A stretch of DNA of 64,000 nt, taken from contig JAUNSJ010000001.1 in the NCBI GenBank assembly GCA_030539295.1, forward strand, positions 168,023 through 232,022, read 5' to 3'. The notes under the pieces were generated by a model that did not search any database, was not told the DNA's origin, and was given only the letters and a program-made list of their open reading frames with translations. This document shows, in pieces, positions 25,419 to 33,979 of this stretch; within the stretch, counting starts at the first letter, position 1, and the number at the start of each line of letters is the position of its first letter. This DNA is from Planctomycetia bacterium. GTDB lineage: Bacteria; Planctomycetota; Planctomycetia; Pirellulales; Thermoguttaceae. Made by a program: the position numbers and the translations under genes.

Positions 25419-27413
25419 TTACAGTTCCCGATTCAGAGGCTTGTACAGAATCGGTTTCCCCTTTTCGTCCGTCCATTCGGAGTCGTCTGCGGGGTTCAGA
25501 CCGTCCTGCTTAACCCAAACGGCCATCTTACCGGGTGCCCTGTTGTCCCAGGCGTAATACGGAATGGCCGTTAACGTTTGACCCTCGGAATTTTTACAGG
25601 TAATAACGGCAACCGTACGCATGGGCGAGTTCTTCGTCGCTTCATTGTCGCTGTCAGAGGAAATGAAATGATCCCGCATTTCCACCTTGAACTCCGGATC
25701 TTTCGCCAGAACAATTTCGTCCACGGGAACGTCATTATCACACTGCTCGAAGCAGTAGACAAGCGGGCCGCGCTTAAGTGCGACGCGACCAAGGTCGGCC
25801 TCCACTTTCGGATTGGCCACCATGCGTTCCACCGGCATAGGCAACGTTGTCTCCAGAGTTATCTGTTCCGTCGCAGACGGTCCCACACTTCCCACATAAT
25901 AAGGAGTACCAATCTGACCATAGGAGAGAATAAGACCCCACGGCGTATCCGCAGGTACATCAGGATTCGCATGCAACTTTGCGCTAATGGAAATCTTTCC
26001 GTCAAAGGGATAGTCGGTCTTTTGAACCAGTTCCACAGTGCCAATAGCAAGCTCTATGGTCGCTTTACTGTCGACGTACATATTAACGACAACCGTATCA
26101 TCGCCCGTAAGCCCGGCCGCTTTTCGCGACTCCGACTGCGTTGTGCAGTACGCGTAGCCCGGCAGCGAAGCCAGCGTACGTATGATATTAGAGGGGCAAC
26201 AGGCACATCCGAAGAACGGCTGACGATGATGGTCGCCATTCGACGCCAGCGGATTGACATAAAAATAGGAATCGCCATTCAGCCCGTAGCCCGAAAGCAC
26301 ACCGTTGTACAGAGCCTGATTCGCAACGTTCGCATATTGCACATTCCCTGTTGCCAAATTCATGCGATGGGCCCAAAGCAGAACACCAATCGCGGCGCAC
26401 GTTTCCGCATAGGCCGATTGATTGGGCAAAAAGAAAGCCGGGCCAAACGCCTCTCCTTCATGCAGGGAACCGATTCCGCCGGTAATATACATTTTCTGAA
26501 GAACCATATCGTCCCAGACACGTTCCATGGCAGCCATAAGATTCTCATCTTTAAAATACCCGGCAACGTCGGTCGCCCCGGCCATAAGATACATCGCGCG
26601 AACCGCGTGACCCACAACCTCGTTCATCTCTCGCACCGGAATATTGTCCTGGCTATAGGCACCAAACAGCGGCGTTTCACGTCCTTCGGCAACTCCTCGT
26701 ATGTCCACAAAAAACTTCGCCTGGTCAAGATATTTTTTATCTCCTGTCTGCTCGTACAACTTGATTAAGGCAAGCTCAATTTCTTCGTGGCCCGGCACGT
26801 TCTTGAGTTGCCCTTCCCCGTTACCATAACGTTTGCAGATCAGGTCGTTGAGTCTCTTGACAATAGTCAGGAACTTTTCGTCGCCGGTCGCCTGGGTATA
26901 GGCAACAGCGGCTTCGGTCATGTGTCCCGCGCAATACAACTCATGCATAGAGGCCAAATTCGTCCATTTTTCCTGCGGCTTCTCCAACTGGAACCAACAC
27001 ATAAGATAGCCATCGTCACACTGCGCCCGTTCAAAAAGGTCGATCCATTCCTCACATTTCGCGTGCAAGGCCGGATTCTCCTTCGTCGACAGCGTATAGG
27101 CAAAGCCTTCGAGAATCTTGTAGACGTCGGAATCGTCAAAATAGATTCCTTGGAATTTCCCTTCCTTATCGCCGGCGGCAATGCGAAAATTATTAATTCG
27201 GGCCGTTTGATTCTCGCACCAGTCGATATTGTGCGGAACAGAAACCTCGCGATTCGCCGCGATTCGCGGGGCCCAAAAAGAATCGGTGAATTCAACTTGG
27301 GTAAAGGGTACCGGGTTGAGTACGCGCGAAATCCGCTGTTCCTGGGCACGCAGCGGAAGTGCTGCCGCAAGGGCTACAATTATCGAAAAGCAAAACATAA
27401 TGGGGTGGGACAT
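25419..27413 (-). CDS. Exported beta-L-arabinofuranosidase, glycoside hydrolase family 127
   Basis: This 664-residue protein has a Sec signal peptide (FSIIVALAAALPLRAQ) and an (alpha/alpha)6 barrel. The GH127 zinc/catalytic site is clear: YAETCAAIG gives Glu337 and Cys339, and FFGCACCPSN gives Cys405 and Cys406, matching the Glu and Cys ligands/nucleophile of the HypBA1 enzyme. It would remove terminal beta-L-arabinofuranose (or related sugars) from plant or other glycans in the periplasm. The ATG at 27413 with AAGGAG 6 nt upstream is chosen over a TTG seven codons earlier. Promoter at 27539-27567. It heads an apparent operon with the radical SAM and metallophosphoesterase genes. Confidence 0.88.
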   Translation of the reverse strand: MSHPIMFCFSIIVALAAALPLRAQEQRISRVLNPVPFTQVEFTDSFWAPRIAANREVSVPHNIDWCENQTARINNFRIAAGDKEGKFQGIYFDDSDVYKILEGFAYTLSTKENPALHAKCEEWIDLFERAQCDDGYLMCWFQLEKPQEKWTNLASMHELYCAGHMTEAAVAYTQATGDEKFLTIVKRLNDLICKRYGNGEGQLKNVPGHEEIELALIKLYEQTGDKKYLDQAKFFVDIRGVAEGRETPLFGAYSQDNIPVREMNEVVGHAVRAMYLMAGATDVAGYFKDENLMAAMERVWDDMVLQKMYITGGIGSLHEGEAFGPAFFLPNQSAYAETCAAIGVLLWAHRMNLATGNVQYANVANQALYNGVLSGYGLNGDSYFYVNPLASNGDHHRQPFFGCACCPSNIIRTLASLPGYAYCTTQSESRKAAGLTGDDTVVVNMYVDSKATIELAIGTVELVQKTDYPFDGKISISAKLHANPDVPADTPWGLILSYGQIGTPYYVGSVGPSATEQITLETTLPMPVERMVANPKVEADLGRVALKRGPLVYCFEQCDNDVPVDEIVLAKDPEFKVEMRDHFISSDSDNEATKNSPMRTVAVITCKNSEGQTLTAIPYYAWDNRAPGKMAVWVKQDGLNPADDSEWTDEKGKPILYKPLNREL

Positions 27414-27538
27414 ACATTTCTCCTTGGGGGGCAAAGGGGGTGTTCTGAACGCTGGCCGCCGGCTGTCCGTTTATGCCTCGCGGTTTGCCATTACACAAAC
27501 ATCAGCAGCCGTCATAAAATTCGTGTGTCAATAACAGA

Positions 27539-27567
27539 ATTATATCGTGCCAGCAATCGCGTGTCAA
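27539..27567 (-). promoter_or_regulatory. Consensus sigma70 promoter for the GH127 gene
   Basis: On the minus strand TTGACA (27567-27562) and TATAAT (27544-27539) match the consensus exactly with 17-bp spacing. It predicts a leader of about 120 nt. The rest of the 27414-27724 gap holds nothing else clear; TGGACC/TATACT near 27610-27640 may serve the divergent gene. Confidence 0.75.
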
Positions 27568-27724
27568 GTGCACTCACTCCGAACGAAGGCCGACGCGGGG
27601 GTGGACCTTTTATCACGATGTGTTATACTGTTCGTGAAAGAGGTGAGGATTCCTCCGGTGGCGTCTGATTTATTCTGACACAAAACACATTAAGTTAATC
27701 TGACCGTTTTACGGAGTTATTATT

Positions 27725-28891
27725 ATGAAATCGTTGTTGTTTTCAACAATAGGGTTTGTACTGCTGGCCTTTTTGACTGGTTTGTCCAGCGACGCGAATT
27801 TCGCACAGGAAGTCGCGGCGACCAGCGGGAGCGGTGCGGAATTTCAGCTTGCCGCCGATGCCAGTAACGCGGACCGGCTTGATCTGGCCAAAAAACTTCT
27901 TACCACCGACCGCGAATTCGATACGGAAGAGGAATATAAAGCGTGGCTCGATAAGATGTTTACGACCGTTTTGACTCTAACGGACCAGGTTATGCAAACG
28001 GAGCAAGATGATGAATTGTATCGGACTGCCTGTGGAATGCGGGGGCAGGTGCTCGCCTATCGCGCGATGACGAAGAAGGAAACGCGTGACTCCTTTGAAG
28101 ATTTCGTTACGGCCCTGGAAAACTCCGAACGCGTCTGCGGGAATCCGGAAGGTAAAAAAATGGCGACCGCGTTTCGCGCTATTGCGTGGCAGGACGAAGT
28201 GGCTGGCCTTGTTGAAAGTGAGGCTTCCCTTGAGACTCTTGGTACGACGTTGGACCAAATTTGCCAGTTCGTTAAAGCCAATCCGGACCAGGCAAGTCTG
28301 GTTTTCGATTTGATTTATCCGGTTTCCCTTATTGCCGATGAGCGAGGCAAACCGGAGCTGGCAGGAGAGCTGCTCTCAAAGTTCTCCACGGGCCTAAAAG
28401 ATTCCACGCGTCCGGAGCACAAGCAGGTGGTCGCGGGGCTGGAAGGAACGTTACGCTTCCACCGACTTGCGGGGCAGGAGTTCCCCATCCAGGGCGTATC
28501 CATTGAGGGTGAGCCTTTTGACCAGGCCACGCTTAAGAATAAGGTCGTTCTGGTTCACTTTTGGGCCACCTGGTGTGTTCCTTATCTAACTGTGTACCCG
28601 GAACTGCTCACGGTCTACAATCAATATAAAGATGATGGGCTGGAATTTGTCGGTTATAGTATCGACATGGAATTGGCTCCATTACGTCAGTTTCTCAAGG
28701 ACAAGGAACTGCCCTGGCCGGTCCTGAGTGAAGGTCTTGGCACGCAAAACAAGATTCCTTCAATGCGGGAATACTATGGAATAACGGGTATTCCGACGTT
28801 CGTTTTAATCGGACGAGACGGAAAGGTTATCTCGCAGTATGTAACGGTGGAAACGCTGTCCGACGAGCTGACAAAGGCATTTGCCAAATAA
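27725..28891 (+). CDS. Exported TlpA-like thioredoxin-fold protein with CxxY active site
   Basis: This 388-residue protein has a Sec signal and a helical region (about 50-250) typical of planctomycete redoxin fusions. The C-terminal thioredoxin/TlpA domain starts at FPIQGVSIEGEPFDQATLKN, runs through KVVLVHFWATWC and ends with GIPTFVLIGRDGKVI including the cis-Pro. The active site reads WCVPY: Cys284 is kept but the second Cys is Tyr287. It therefore cannot form the usual CxxC disulfide and may act as a monothiol peroxidase-like or a non-redox protein. GGAG lies 8 nt before the ATG. It stands alone, convergent with the lyase gene. Confidence 0.82.
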   Translation: MKSLLFSTIGFVLLAFLTGLSSDANFAQEVAATSGSGAEFQLAADASNADRLDLAKKLLTTDREFDTEEEYKAWLDKMFTTVLTLTDQVMQTEQDDELYRTACGMRGQVLAYRAMTKKETRDSFEDFVTALENSERVCGNPEGKKMATAFRAIAWQDEVAGLVESEASLETLGTTLDQICQFVKANPDQASLVFDLIYPVSLIADERGKPELAGELLSKFSTGLKDSTRPEHKQVVAGLEGTLRFHRLAGQEFPIQGVSIEGEPFDQATLKNKVVLVHFWATWCVPYLTVYPELLTVYNQYKDDGLEFVGYSIDMELAPLRQFLKDKELPWPVLSEGLGTQNKIPSMREYYGITGIPTFVLIGRDGKVISQYVTVETLSDELTKAFAK

Positions 28892-28954
28892 GTCAAATAC
28901 CCGTCTCGCCCGCCGGAGTTGGAATTCCCTATCGTGCATCCAAAGAGCGGGTCG

Positions 28955-29866
28955 TTATCGCCAGTCGAAGAACCCGATTGCTTCCAGGTCATTTTTCAGA
29001 CTGACAACTTCCGCGGGCGTAAGATTACGCAGGGGCGACCGGACCGGGCCGCAGTCGATTCCGATAAGTGTCTGCATTGTCTTGCCGCACGGGACGCTGC
29101 CGTAATATTTCAGGAGCAGGTCAACGACGAGAACCGACTTGTGCTGAAGGTCCAACGCTTCTTCCCGACGTCCTTCCGCCATACAGGTCCAAATGCGATT
29201 GAAGCATTTGCCCATTTGGTTATAGAGACTGCCGACAGCCCCTGTGCACCCGAAGGTCCAGCCGGCCATGAGCACTTCGTCATGCCCGAACATAATATTA
29301 TAGCGGTCGGGCGCGACCATCATGGCCTGCTGCAGTTCGTACATATTGTGGTGCGTAAATTTCAGGCCCGCCAGATTGGGAATCGATTCCTGACCCTGAC
29401 GAAGGAATTCGTCCATCGGGAGGTTGATACCTGACAAGCCGGGTATGTGATAATAATAAAAGGGCGTATTGGGGCATCCGGCAGCGACGAGCTGACAATA
29501 TTCAATAAGGTCTTCGACACGACTCGGGCGAAAGTAACTCGGGCCCACCATACCAACAGCGTCGGCCCCGATTCGTTCCGCATGTTCCGCCAGCTCTTTC
29601 GCGTCTTTCCAGGCCAGGGCACCAATGTGAACAATCAGGGCAAAATCATCGTCGACACAATCGCGCCAGGCTTCCGCCACTTCCTTCCGTTCGCTTAAGG
29701 TCATACTAACCCCTTCTCCGGCGCTCCCGCAGACGAATCCGCCTCGTATTCCATCCGCCTTGAGTTGGCGATAGTAATCGGGAATTATGGCCGTATTGAT
29801 TTCGCCATTAGCGAACATTGGGGTAAACGGAGCGGCGACCAAACCTTTAATTGTCTTGGCTTTCAT
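28955..29866 (-). CDS. N-acetylneuraminate lyase-type aldolase (DapA/NanA family)
   Basis: This 303-residue class I aldolase has the Schiff-base Lys169 in LAGLKFTHHN and the catalytic Tyr139 in YYYHIPGLSG, whose I-P-x-L-S-G context is specific for N-acetylneuraminate lyase rather than dihydrodipicolinate synthase. The carboxylate-binding motif is GSAGEG (family GSTGE). It would split sialic acid into N-acetylmannosamine and pyruvate. The ATG at 29866 overlaps the end of the SSS transporter gene by 20 bp, so the two are translationally coupled. With the upstream regulator this makes a sialic-acid or related keto-acid-sugar utilisation operon. An alternative is another NanA-family lyase (for example acting on a deoxy-keto acid). 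Confidence 0.8.
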   Translation of the reverse strand: MKAKTIKGLVAAPFTPMFANGEINTAIIPDYYRQLKADGIRGGFVCGSAGEGVSMTLSERKEVAEAWRDCVDDDFALIVHIGALAWKDAKELAEHAERIGADAVGMVGPSYFRPSRVEDLIEYCQLVAAGCPNTPFYYYHIPGLSGINLPMDEFLRQGQESIPNLAGLKFTHHNMYELQQAMMVAPDRYNIMFGHDEVLMAGWTFGCTGAVGSLYNQMGKCFNRIWTCMAEGRREEALDLQHKSVLVVDLLLKYYGSVPCGKTMQTLIGIDCGPVRSPLRNLTPAEVVSLKNDLEAIGFFDWR

Positions 29867-31313
29867 CAGAGTAACTCTCTTTCTTTGCAAACAAAAAACT
29901 TGCCAAATAGCCCGCAACGACACAGGAAACGAACCCTGTTGTCGAATACAGGAGCAGATGGACCAATTCATTCTTACCTATATACCACTGCACAACAATA
30001 CTCACCGCCACACCAATAAGAGCGCCGTGAGCATTTGCACGCTTTGTCATTACACCCAAAAAGAACAGGCCGCCGAGCGAACTTATGGCAAGGCCGATTA
30101 ACCGATTGTATTCATCCCAAAGAGAATTGACATTCCACGTTGCCATAAGAAGAGCCAGAGCAATTCCCGCGGTCCCGGACAACAGGGTAACCGCCTTGGC
30201 AAGTTTCAGTTTCGTCTCCTTACGACCGTGAAACAGCCGTTCATGAAAGTCAACCGTCCAGGCGGAAGAGATTGAGTTCATACTCGAACTGAGACTCGAC
30301 ATGGAGGCGGCGAATATACCGACAATGAGCAGTCCGGAAATTCCGTCGGGCAGCTCCTTCACAATAAACCAGGGGAAAATGGCGTCGTTATCCGCAGGCA
30401 CGCCGACGAGTCGGTCCGGATTATATTTATAAAAAACATACAGGGCAGTGCCCATGAGGAAAAAAATCAATGTTGTCGGAATAGCAATAATGGCATTTGT
30501 CCAGACACCCCGAACCGCGTCCTTTTCGTCTTTTGTAACGAAATAACGCTGGACCATGGTCTGGTCGGCCGAGTACGTTGTCAGATAAGTAAAAACGGAC
30601 GAAAGAAGAATAACCCATATCGTGGGATTCACAAAATTAAACGAGGAATCCACCATGTGAAATTTATTGTCCGCGATCCCCGTTGCAATCAGACCGGACA
30701 CGCCGTCCGGTGTCTGAAAGATCATATACCCCAGCGCGAAAAGAGCGCCGCCCATAAGGATAATAACCTGGAGCACATCGGTCCAAATAACAGCTTCTAT
30801 CCCGCCAACAAAAGTATAGACCAGACTGACGACGCCCATAATGACAATACAAAAATAAATATTTATGTCGGTTGCCGCGGCCAGCGCCAGGGAAGGCAGG
30901 AACAGGACAATGGCCATACGCCCCAATTGAAAAATCATGAAAAATGCACTACCAAAAAGACGCGCGGCCAGATTGAACCGCTTTTCCAGATATTCGTAAA
31001 CACTGGTTAAATTCATTCGGCGAAACGTGGGTATGTAAAACCAGATAATCAAAGGGGCAATCCAGAAGGTCCCAAAGTTGAGCAGGAACATGCCCCAATC
31101 GGTCATGTAGCTCTTGGCCGGCACCCCCATATAGGTAATAGCCGAGAGGCCTGTGCCAACGAGACTAAGACCGGCTGCCCACCACGGAATGCGGCCTTGC
31201 GCGCGAAAATAGTCCTCCGTACCCTTCTGACGCCGCGCAAAGTACCAACCCATGCCGGACAAAACGACAAAGTAAATCACCATAATCGCTATATTCAACG
31301 GCGTCATTCCCAT
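29847..31313 (-). CDS. Sodium/solute symporter (SSS family), probable sialic acid transporter
   Basis: This 488-residue integral membrane protein has about 13 hydrophobic helices and SSS-family features: an N-terminal GTEDYFRAQGRIPWW segment, GLSAITYMGVPAKSY, VWTD-like IEAVIWTDVLQ, TYLTTYSADQTMVQRY and the GIFAASMSSLSSSMNS loop associated with the sodium site. SSS transporters import sugars or sialic acids with sodium. Overlap with the lyase gene and proximity to a GntR/LacI-type regulator suggest N-acetylneuraminate as cargo. The substrate is inferred from context only. ATG at 31313 has GGAAAA upstream. Confidence 0.88.
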   Translation of the reverse strand: MGMTPLNIAIMVIYFVVLSGMGWYFARRQKGTEDYFRAQGRIPWWAAGLSLVGTGLSAITYMGVPAKSYMTDWGMFLLNFGTFWIAPLIIWFYIPTFRRMNLTSVYEYLEKRFNLAARLFGSAFFMIFQLGRMAIVLFLPSLALAAATDINIYFCIVIMGVVSLVYTFVGGIEAVIWTDVLQVIILMGGALFALGYMIFQTPDGVSGLIATGIADNKFHMVDSSFNFVNPTIWVILLSSVFTYLTTYSADQTMVQRYFVTKDEKDAVRGVWTNAIIAIPTTLIFFLMGTALYVFYKYNPDRLVGVPADNDAIFPWFIVKELPDGISGLLIVGIFAASMSSLSSSMNSISSAWTVDFHERLFHGRKETKLKLAKAVTLLSGTAGIALALLMATWNVNSLWDEYNRLIGLAISSLGGLFFLGVMTKRANAHGALIGVAVSIVVQWYIGKNELVHLLLYSTTGFVSCVVAGYLASFLFAKKESYSDESQDN

Positions 31314-31344
31314 TTGTTTTCCTTTTCCTGTCGATTCTCTGTTA

Positions 31345-32406
31345 TCATGACGGCAGTTTCAGAACTACCGGAAGCAATTCATTAGCAACCGCATTGCCTG
31401 CAGCCTGTTCCGCTATGGCTTTGCCAAGCTTATGGCCAAGCGATTCCTCTGGCAGATCTATTTCAAGACGGGTCAACTTCTTGTCTTCCTCCCTGCGCCC
31501 GTAGCTGCCAAGGAGGATTATATCAATATCTTCGTACGGCTTCTTGCCAGCCTGTTCCAACGTCCGTAATGCGCTTATGCCATGAAGAATGGAGGTGCAA
31601 ATAATCGCGTCCACTCCCTTCTTTTGCGACATTGCGCGACCAACGTCTCCGTCTATCTGATCCAGGACAGACGTGGTGAAAAACAAAGGCGTCGATCCGT
31701 TTACTTCTCGTTGAGCGCGAAATTCTTCCAGAAAGATACAGTCGCCTGGATGGATCCGTTCGCGAAAGAACAGACTCCATCGCCGGCGGCCGCGGCTCCG
31801 CAAGTACTTTAGCACTTGACGCACACCGCTGTGATGATCTCGTTCAATAAAGGGAAGCTGGCGTATGCCCGCGTACGGTGTTCCATGAACCACACCGGGA
31901 AAACCACTCTGCTCGACCACATGCTGACTGAGCCAACTGCACGCAACCAGAATGAAACCCTCAATGCCTCCCCGACTTTTCGCCTCTTGAATCAGGTCCG
32001 CTACCTTGTCGTTTTCATTCTCCGGTCGTATGAAGCAGTAGCTGATTGATGAACCGGGAAGCTCCTCCTGAAGTCCCGGCAGAATCTGTTCCGAACCCGC
32101 TCCCTCTTGTTGAAAATAGTCTTCCGGAACAATGAAATGAAGATGGCGCACGGCTCGCTCTTGCGGAATCGCCGGCTCCGCAATAAGGGCGCCGAGCCGC
32201 TGACGGCGAATAATAACTTGTCGCTTTTCCAAAAGTCTTAACGCATTATTGGCATAAATTCGGGCAACACCCAAAAACTCCGCCGCATCCTGCGTGGAGA
32301 AATAGGTATCGCCCGGTTTGAGCTTGCGCTCGTTTATGTCGTTTTCCAGTCGTTGCGCAAGTTCAATTGTGCGAAGGACTTCTGATGTCTTTACTTTGCG
32401 TCTCAT
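31345..32406 (-). CDS. GntR-type regulator with LacI-like ligand domain
   Basis: This protein of about 353 residues has an N-terminal GntR winged helix (residues about 10-75, LKPGDTYFSTQDAAEFLGVA, then NNALRLLEKRQVI). The C-terminal domain looks like a LacI/periplasmic-binding fold (LHFIVPEDYF, GFILVACSWL, RRRWSLFFRER, DAIICTSILHGISALRTLEQ). This fusion resembles the AraR arrangement. It probably controls the adjacent transporter and lyase genes (31 bp downstream) in response to the transported sugar. The ATG at 32406 (AGGA 6 nt upstream) is chosen because upstream residues are not GntR-like. Confidence 0.8.
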   Translation of the reverse strand: MRRKVKTSEVLRTIELAQRLENDINERKLKPGDTYFSTQDAAEFLGVARIYANNALRLLEKRQVIIRRQRLGALIAEPAIPQERAVRHLHFIVPEDYFQQEGAGSEQILPGLQEELPGSSISYCFIRPENENDKVADLIQEAKSRGGIEGFILVACSWLSQHVVEQSGFPGVVHGTPYAGIRQLPFIERDHHSGVRQVLKYLRSRGRRRWSLFFRERIHPGDCIFLEEFRAQREVNGSTPLFFTTSVLDQIDGDVGRAMSQKKGVDAIICTSILHGISALRTLEQAGKKPYEDIDIILLGSYGRREEDKKLTRLEIDLPEESLGHKLGKAIAEQAAGNAVANELLPVVLKLPS

Positions 32407-32523
32407 GGTGCATCCTGTCTTCGGGTCACTACGGCCAACTTCTGAATTATACCCAAACGTTAAAAAAACATCAAGACATAAACTCACAAAACGCGGCTAA
32501 AGTTTTTTCTTCTATGAAATATA

Positions 32524-32712
32524 TTACAAAATTATCGCCGTTTCACTCATTGTGTTCCAGACGGGGTTCGTGGTTTCCGGGTCGCTTTCGGCACGTTGCC
32601 ACTGGACATGGCCATGCAGGTCTGTCCCCGCAGGCAAGGTAAATTGACATTGAATCTGAGTCGAACTGATCGCGGCTGCGCAAAAATCGGAGGGCGAGAC
32701 GGATTGAGGCAT
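32524..32712 (-). CDS. Small protein with fibronectin III-like fragment
   Basis: A 62-residue open frame begins at an ATG with an ideal AAGGAG 6 nt upstream, so translation is likely. The sequence AAISSTQIQCQFTLPAGTDL followed by VQWQRAESD looks like the first strands of a fibronectin type III domain. It has no signal peptide or membrane segment. It could be a short protein at the head of the regulator/transporter operon (118 bp upstream of the regulator), or a remnant of a larger surface protein. Function unknown. Confidence 0.45.
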   Translation of the reverse strand: MPQSVSPSDFCAAAISSTQIQCQFTLPAGTDLHGHVQWQRAESDPETTNPVWNTMSETAIIL

Positions 32713-33049
32713 GGGGTACTCCTTTTCATAATAATAGGGAATTTTAAATGTCTTTTACAGGGATACAAACCAGCTTTTCGAGCTGATTACCTTCACGCGG
32801 GAGCCTTTTTTATAAGAAACCACACGGTAAATCAAGGCAAAGGAGCGAAAAAACTGCCCCACCGAGCCCTTGCTACTATTTTACGTATCTTAACAGGAGA
32901 TAAAAATCCCAAAAAATAACAGGGGCCGGTCTTGTCGAAAGCCCGTCGAGAAGTACAATTATTGACTGTGATAAGTGTATTGTCTGAAAAGACACAAGGG
33001 GAGTGACTCGCTTTTAGGAACGTCGACTTTTTATCCGGCAGCCCATACA
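32713..33049. other. Gene-free divergent region
   Basis: No gene is supported here. It separates the small minus-strand protein from the SGNH hydrolase. No well-formed promoter was identified. Confidence 0.35.
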
Positions 33050-33811
33050 ATGTGCATACAAAATTTATTCCACAACTTGGTGTTCGGTTCCGTTTTGGTA
33101 TGGACGATATGCTTGGGAACCATCGGCTTTGCCGGCGGACAGCCCGACGAACCCATCCCCCATCCCATGGACCGCTACCAGCGCCAGGTGGAACGCGTCA
33201 AACAGGGCGGAATCGACCTGGTTTTCATCGGCGATTCCTTAACCCACCGGTGGGATTCCTACCCCATCTTTCCTGATTATTCCGGAAGAGATGTTTGGGA
33301 TAAATACTATTACACGCGAAAAAGTTTGAACTTCGGAACCATTGGCGAACGAACAGGCCACATCATCTGGCGACTCAAGAACGCGCCCTTGGAAAAACTC
33401 AAGCCCAAAGTTTGCGTCATTCTTACCGGAACCAACAATCTTGCTCACGGCGATAAAGCGGAAGACATCGTTCGCGGTATTCAGTGTATCGTCGACATTG
33501 CGCGTGAAAATTGGCCAAATACAGAAATTATTCTTATGGAACTTTTCCCTCGCGGTGAACGTCCCAATGAACCCTATCGCCTTGAAATTGACAAAATCAA
33601 CGCCTCGTTGCAAGAAAAATATTCCAAGGGACGGGTTAAAAACGTTACCATTTTATCAATCGGTAGCAAGTATCTAAACAGCGACGGCACCCTCAATAAC
33701 GCGTTTTTCCCGGACTATTTGCACCTAAATAAAGCCGGCTATCAAATTTGGGCCGAGAGTCTTGAACCACTCTTGCAAAACCTCTTGGGCCCTTTGCGGA
33801 ATAATTATTAA
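33050..33811 (+). CDS. Exported SGNH/GDSL-family hydrolase
   Basis: This 253-residue protein has an N-terminal signal segment (FGSVLVWTICLGTIGFAGG). The SGNH blocks are all present: block I VFIGDSLTHRW with nucleophile Ser63, block II FGTIGERTGHIIWRL with its Gly, block III LTGTNNLAHG with Asn, and block V DYLHLNKAGY with Asp222 and His225. Members deacetylate or de-esterify carbohydrates, platelet-activating-factor-like substrates or sialic acids. Proximity to the sialic-acid operon makes a sialate O-acetylesterase-type role tempting but unproven. The ATG at 33050 has no clear ribosome site; upstream TTG readings are possible. Confidence 0.82.
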   Translation: MCIQNLFHNLVFGSVLVWTICLGTIGFAGGQPDEPIPHPMDRYQRQVERVKQGGIDLVFIGDSLTHRWDSYPIFPDYSGRDVWDKYYYTRKSLNFGTIGERTGHIIWRLKNAPLEKLKPKVCVILTGTNNLAHGDKAEDIVRGIQCIVDIARENWPNTEIILMELFPRGERPNEPYRLEIDKINASLQEKYSKGRVKNVTILSIGSKYLNSDGTLNNAFFPDYLHLNKAGYQIWAESLEPLLQNLLGPLRNNY

Positions 33812-33875
33812 ATAACGTTACACAAAAAACACCCCATGACGGCCAATATCTTTATTTTTTATAGATAAAACAGTC

Positions 33876-33904
33876 TTTACTTTTTGGGCAATGTGTGGTA
33901 TGAT
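33876..33904 (+). promoter_or_regulatory. Probable promoter for the HzsA/FGE fusion gene
   Basis: TTTACT (33876-33881) and TATGAT (33899-33904) lie 17 bp apart, giving a leader of about 70 nt before the ATG at 33980. Confidence 0.5.
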
Positions 33905-33979
33905 ACAGGAAGTAGCTTAATCGGCTACAGAACCAGCACCCACACCTGTAATGCATACTCTGTAAAGGAGAGGAAAAGG

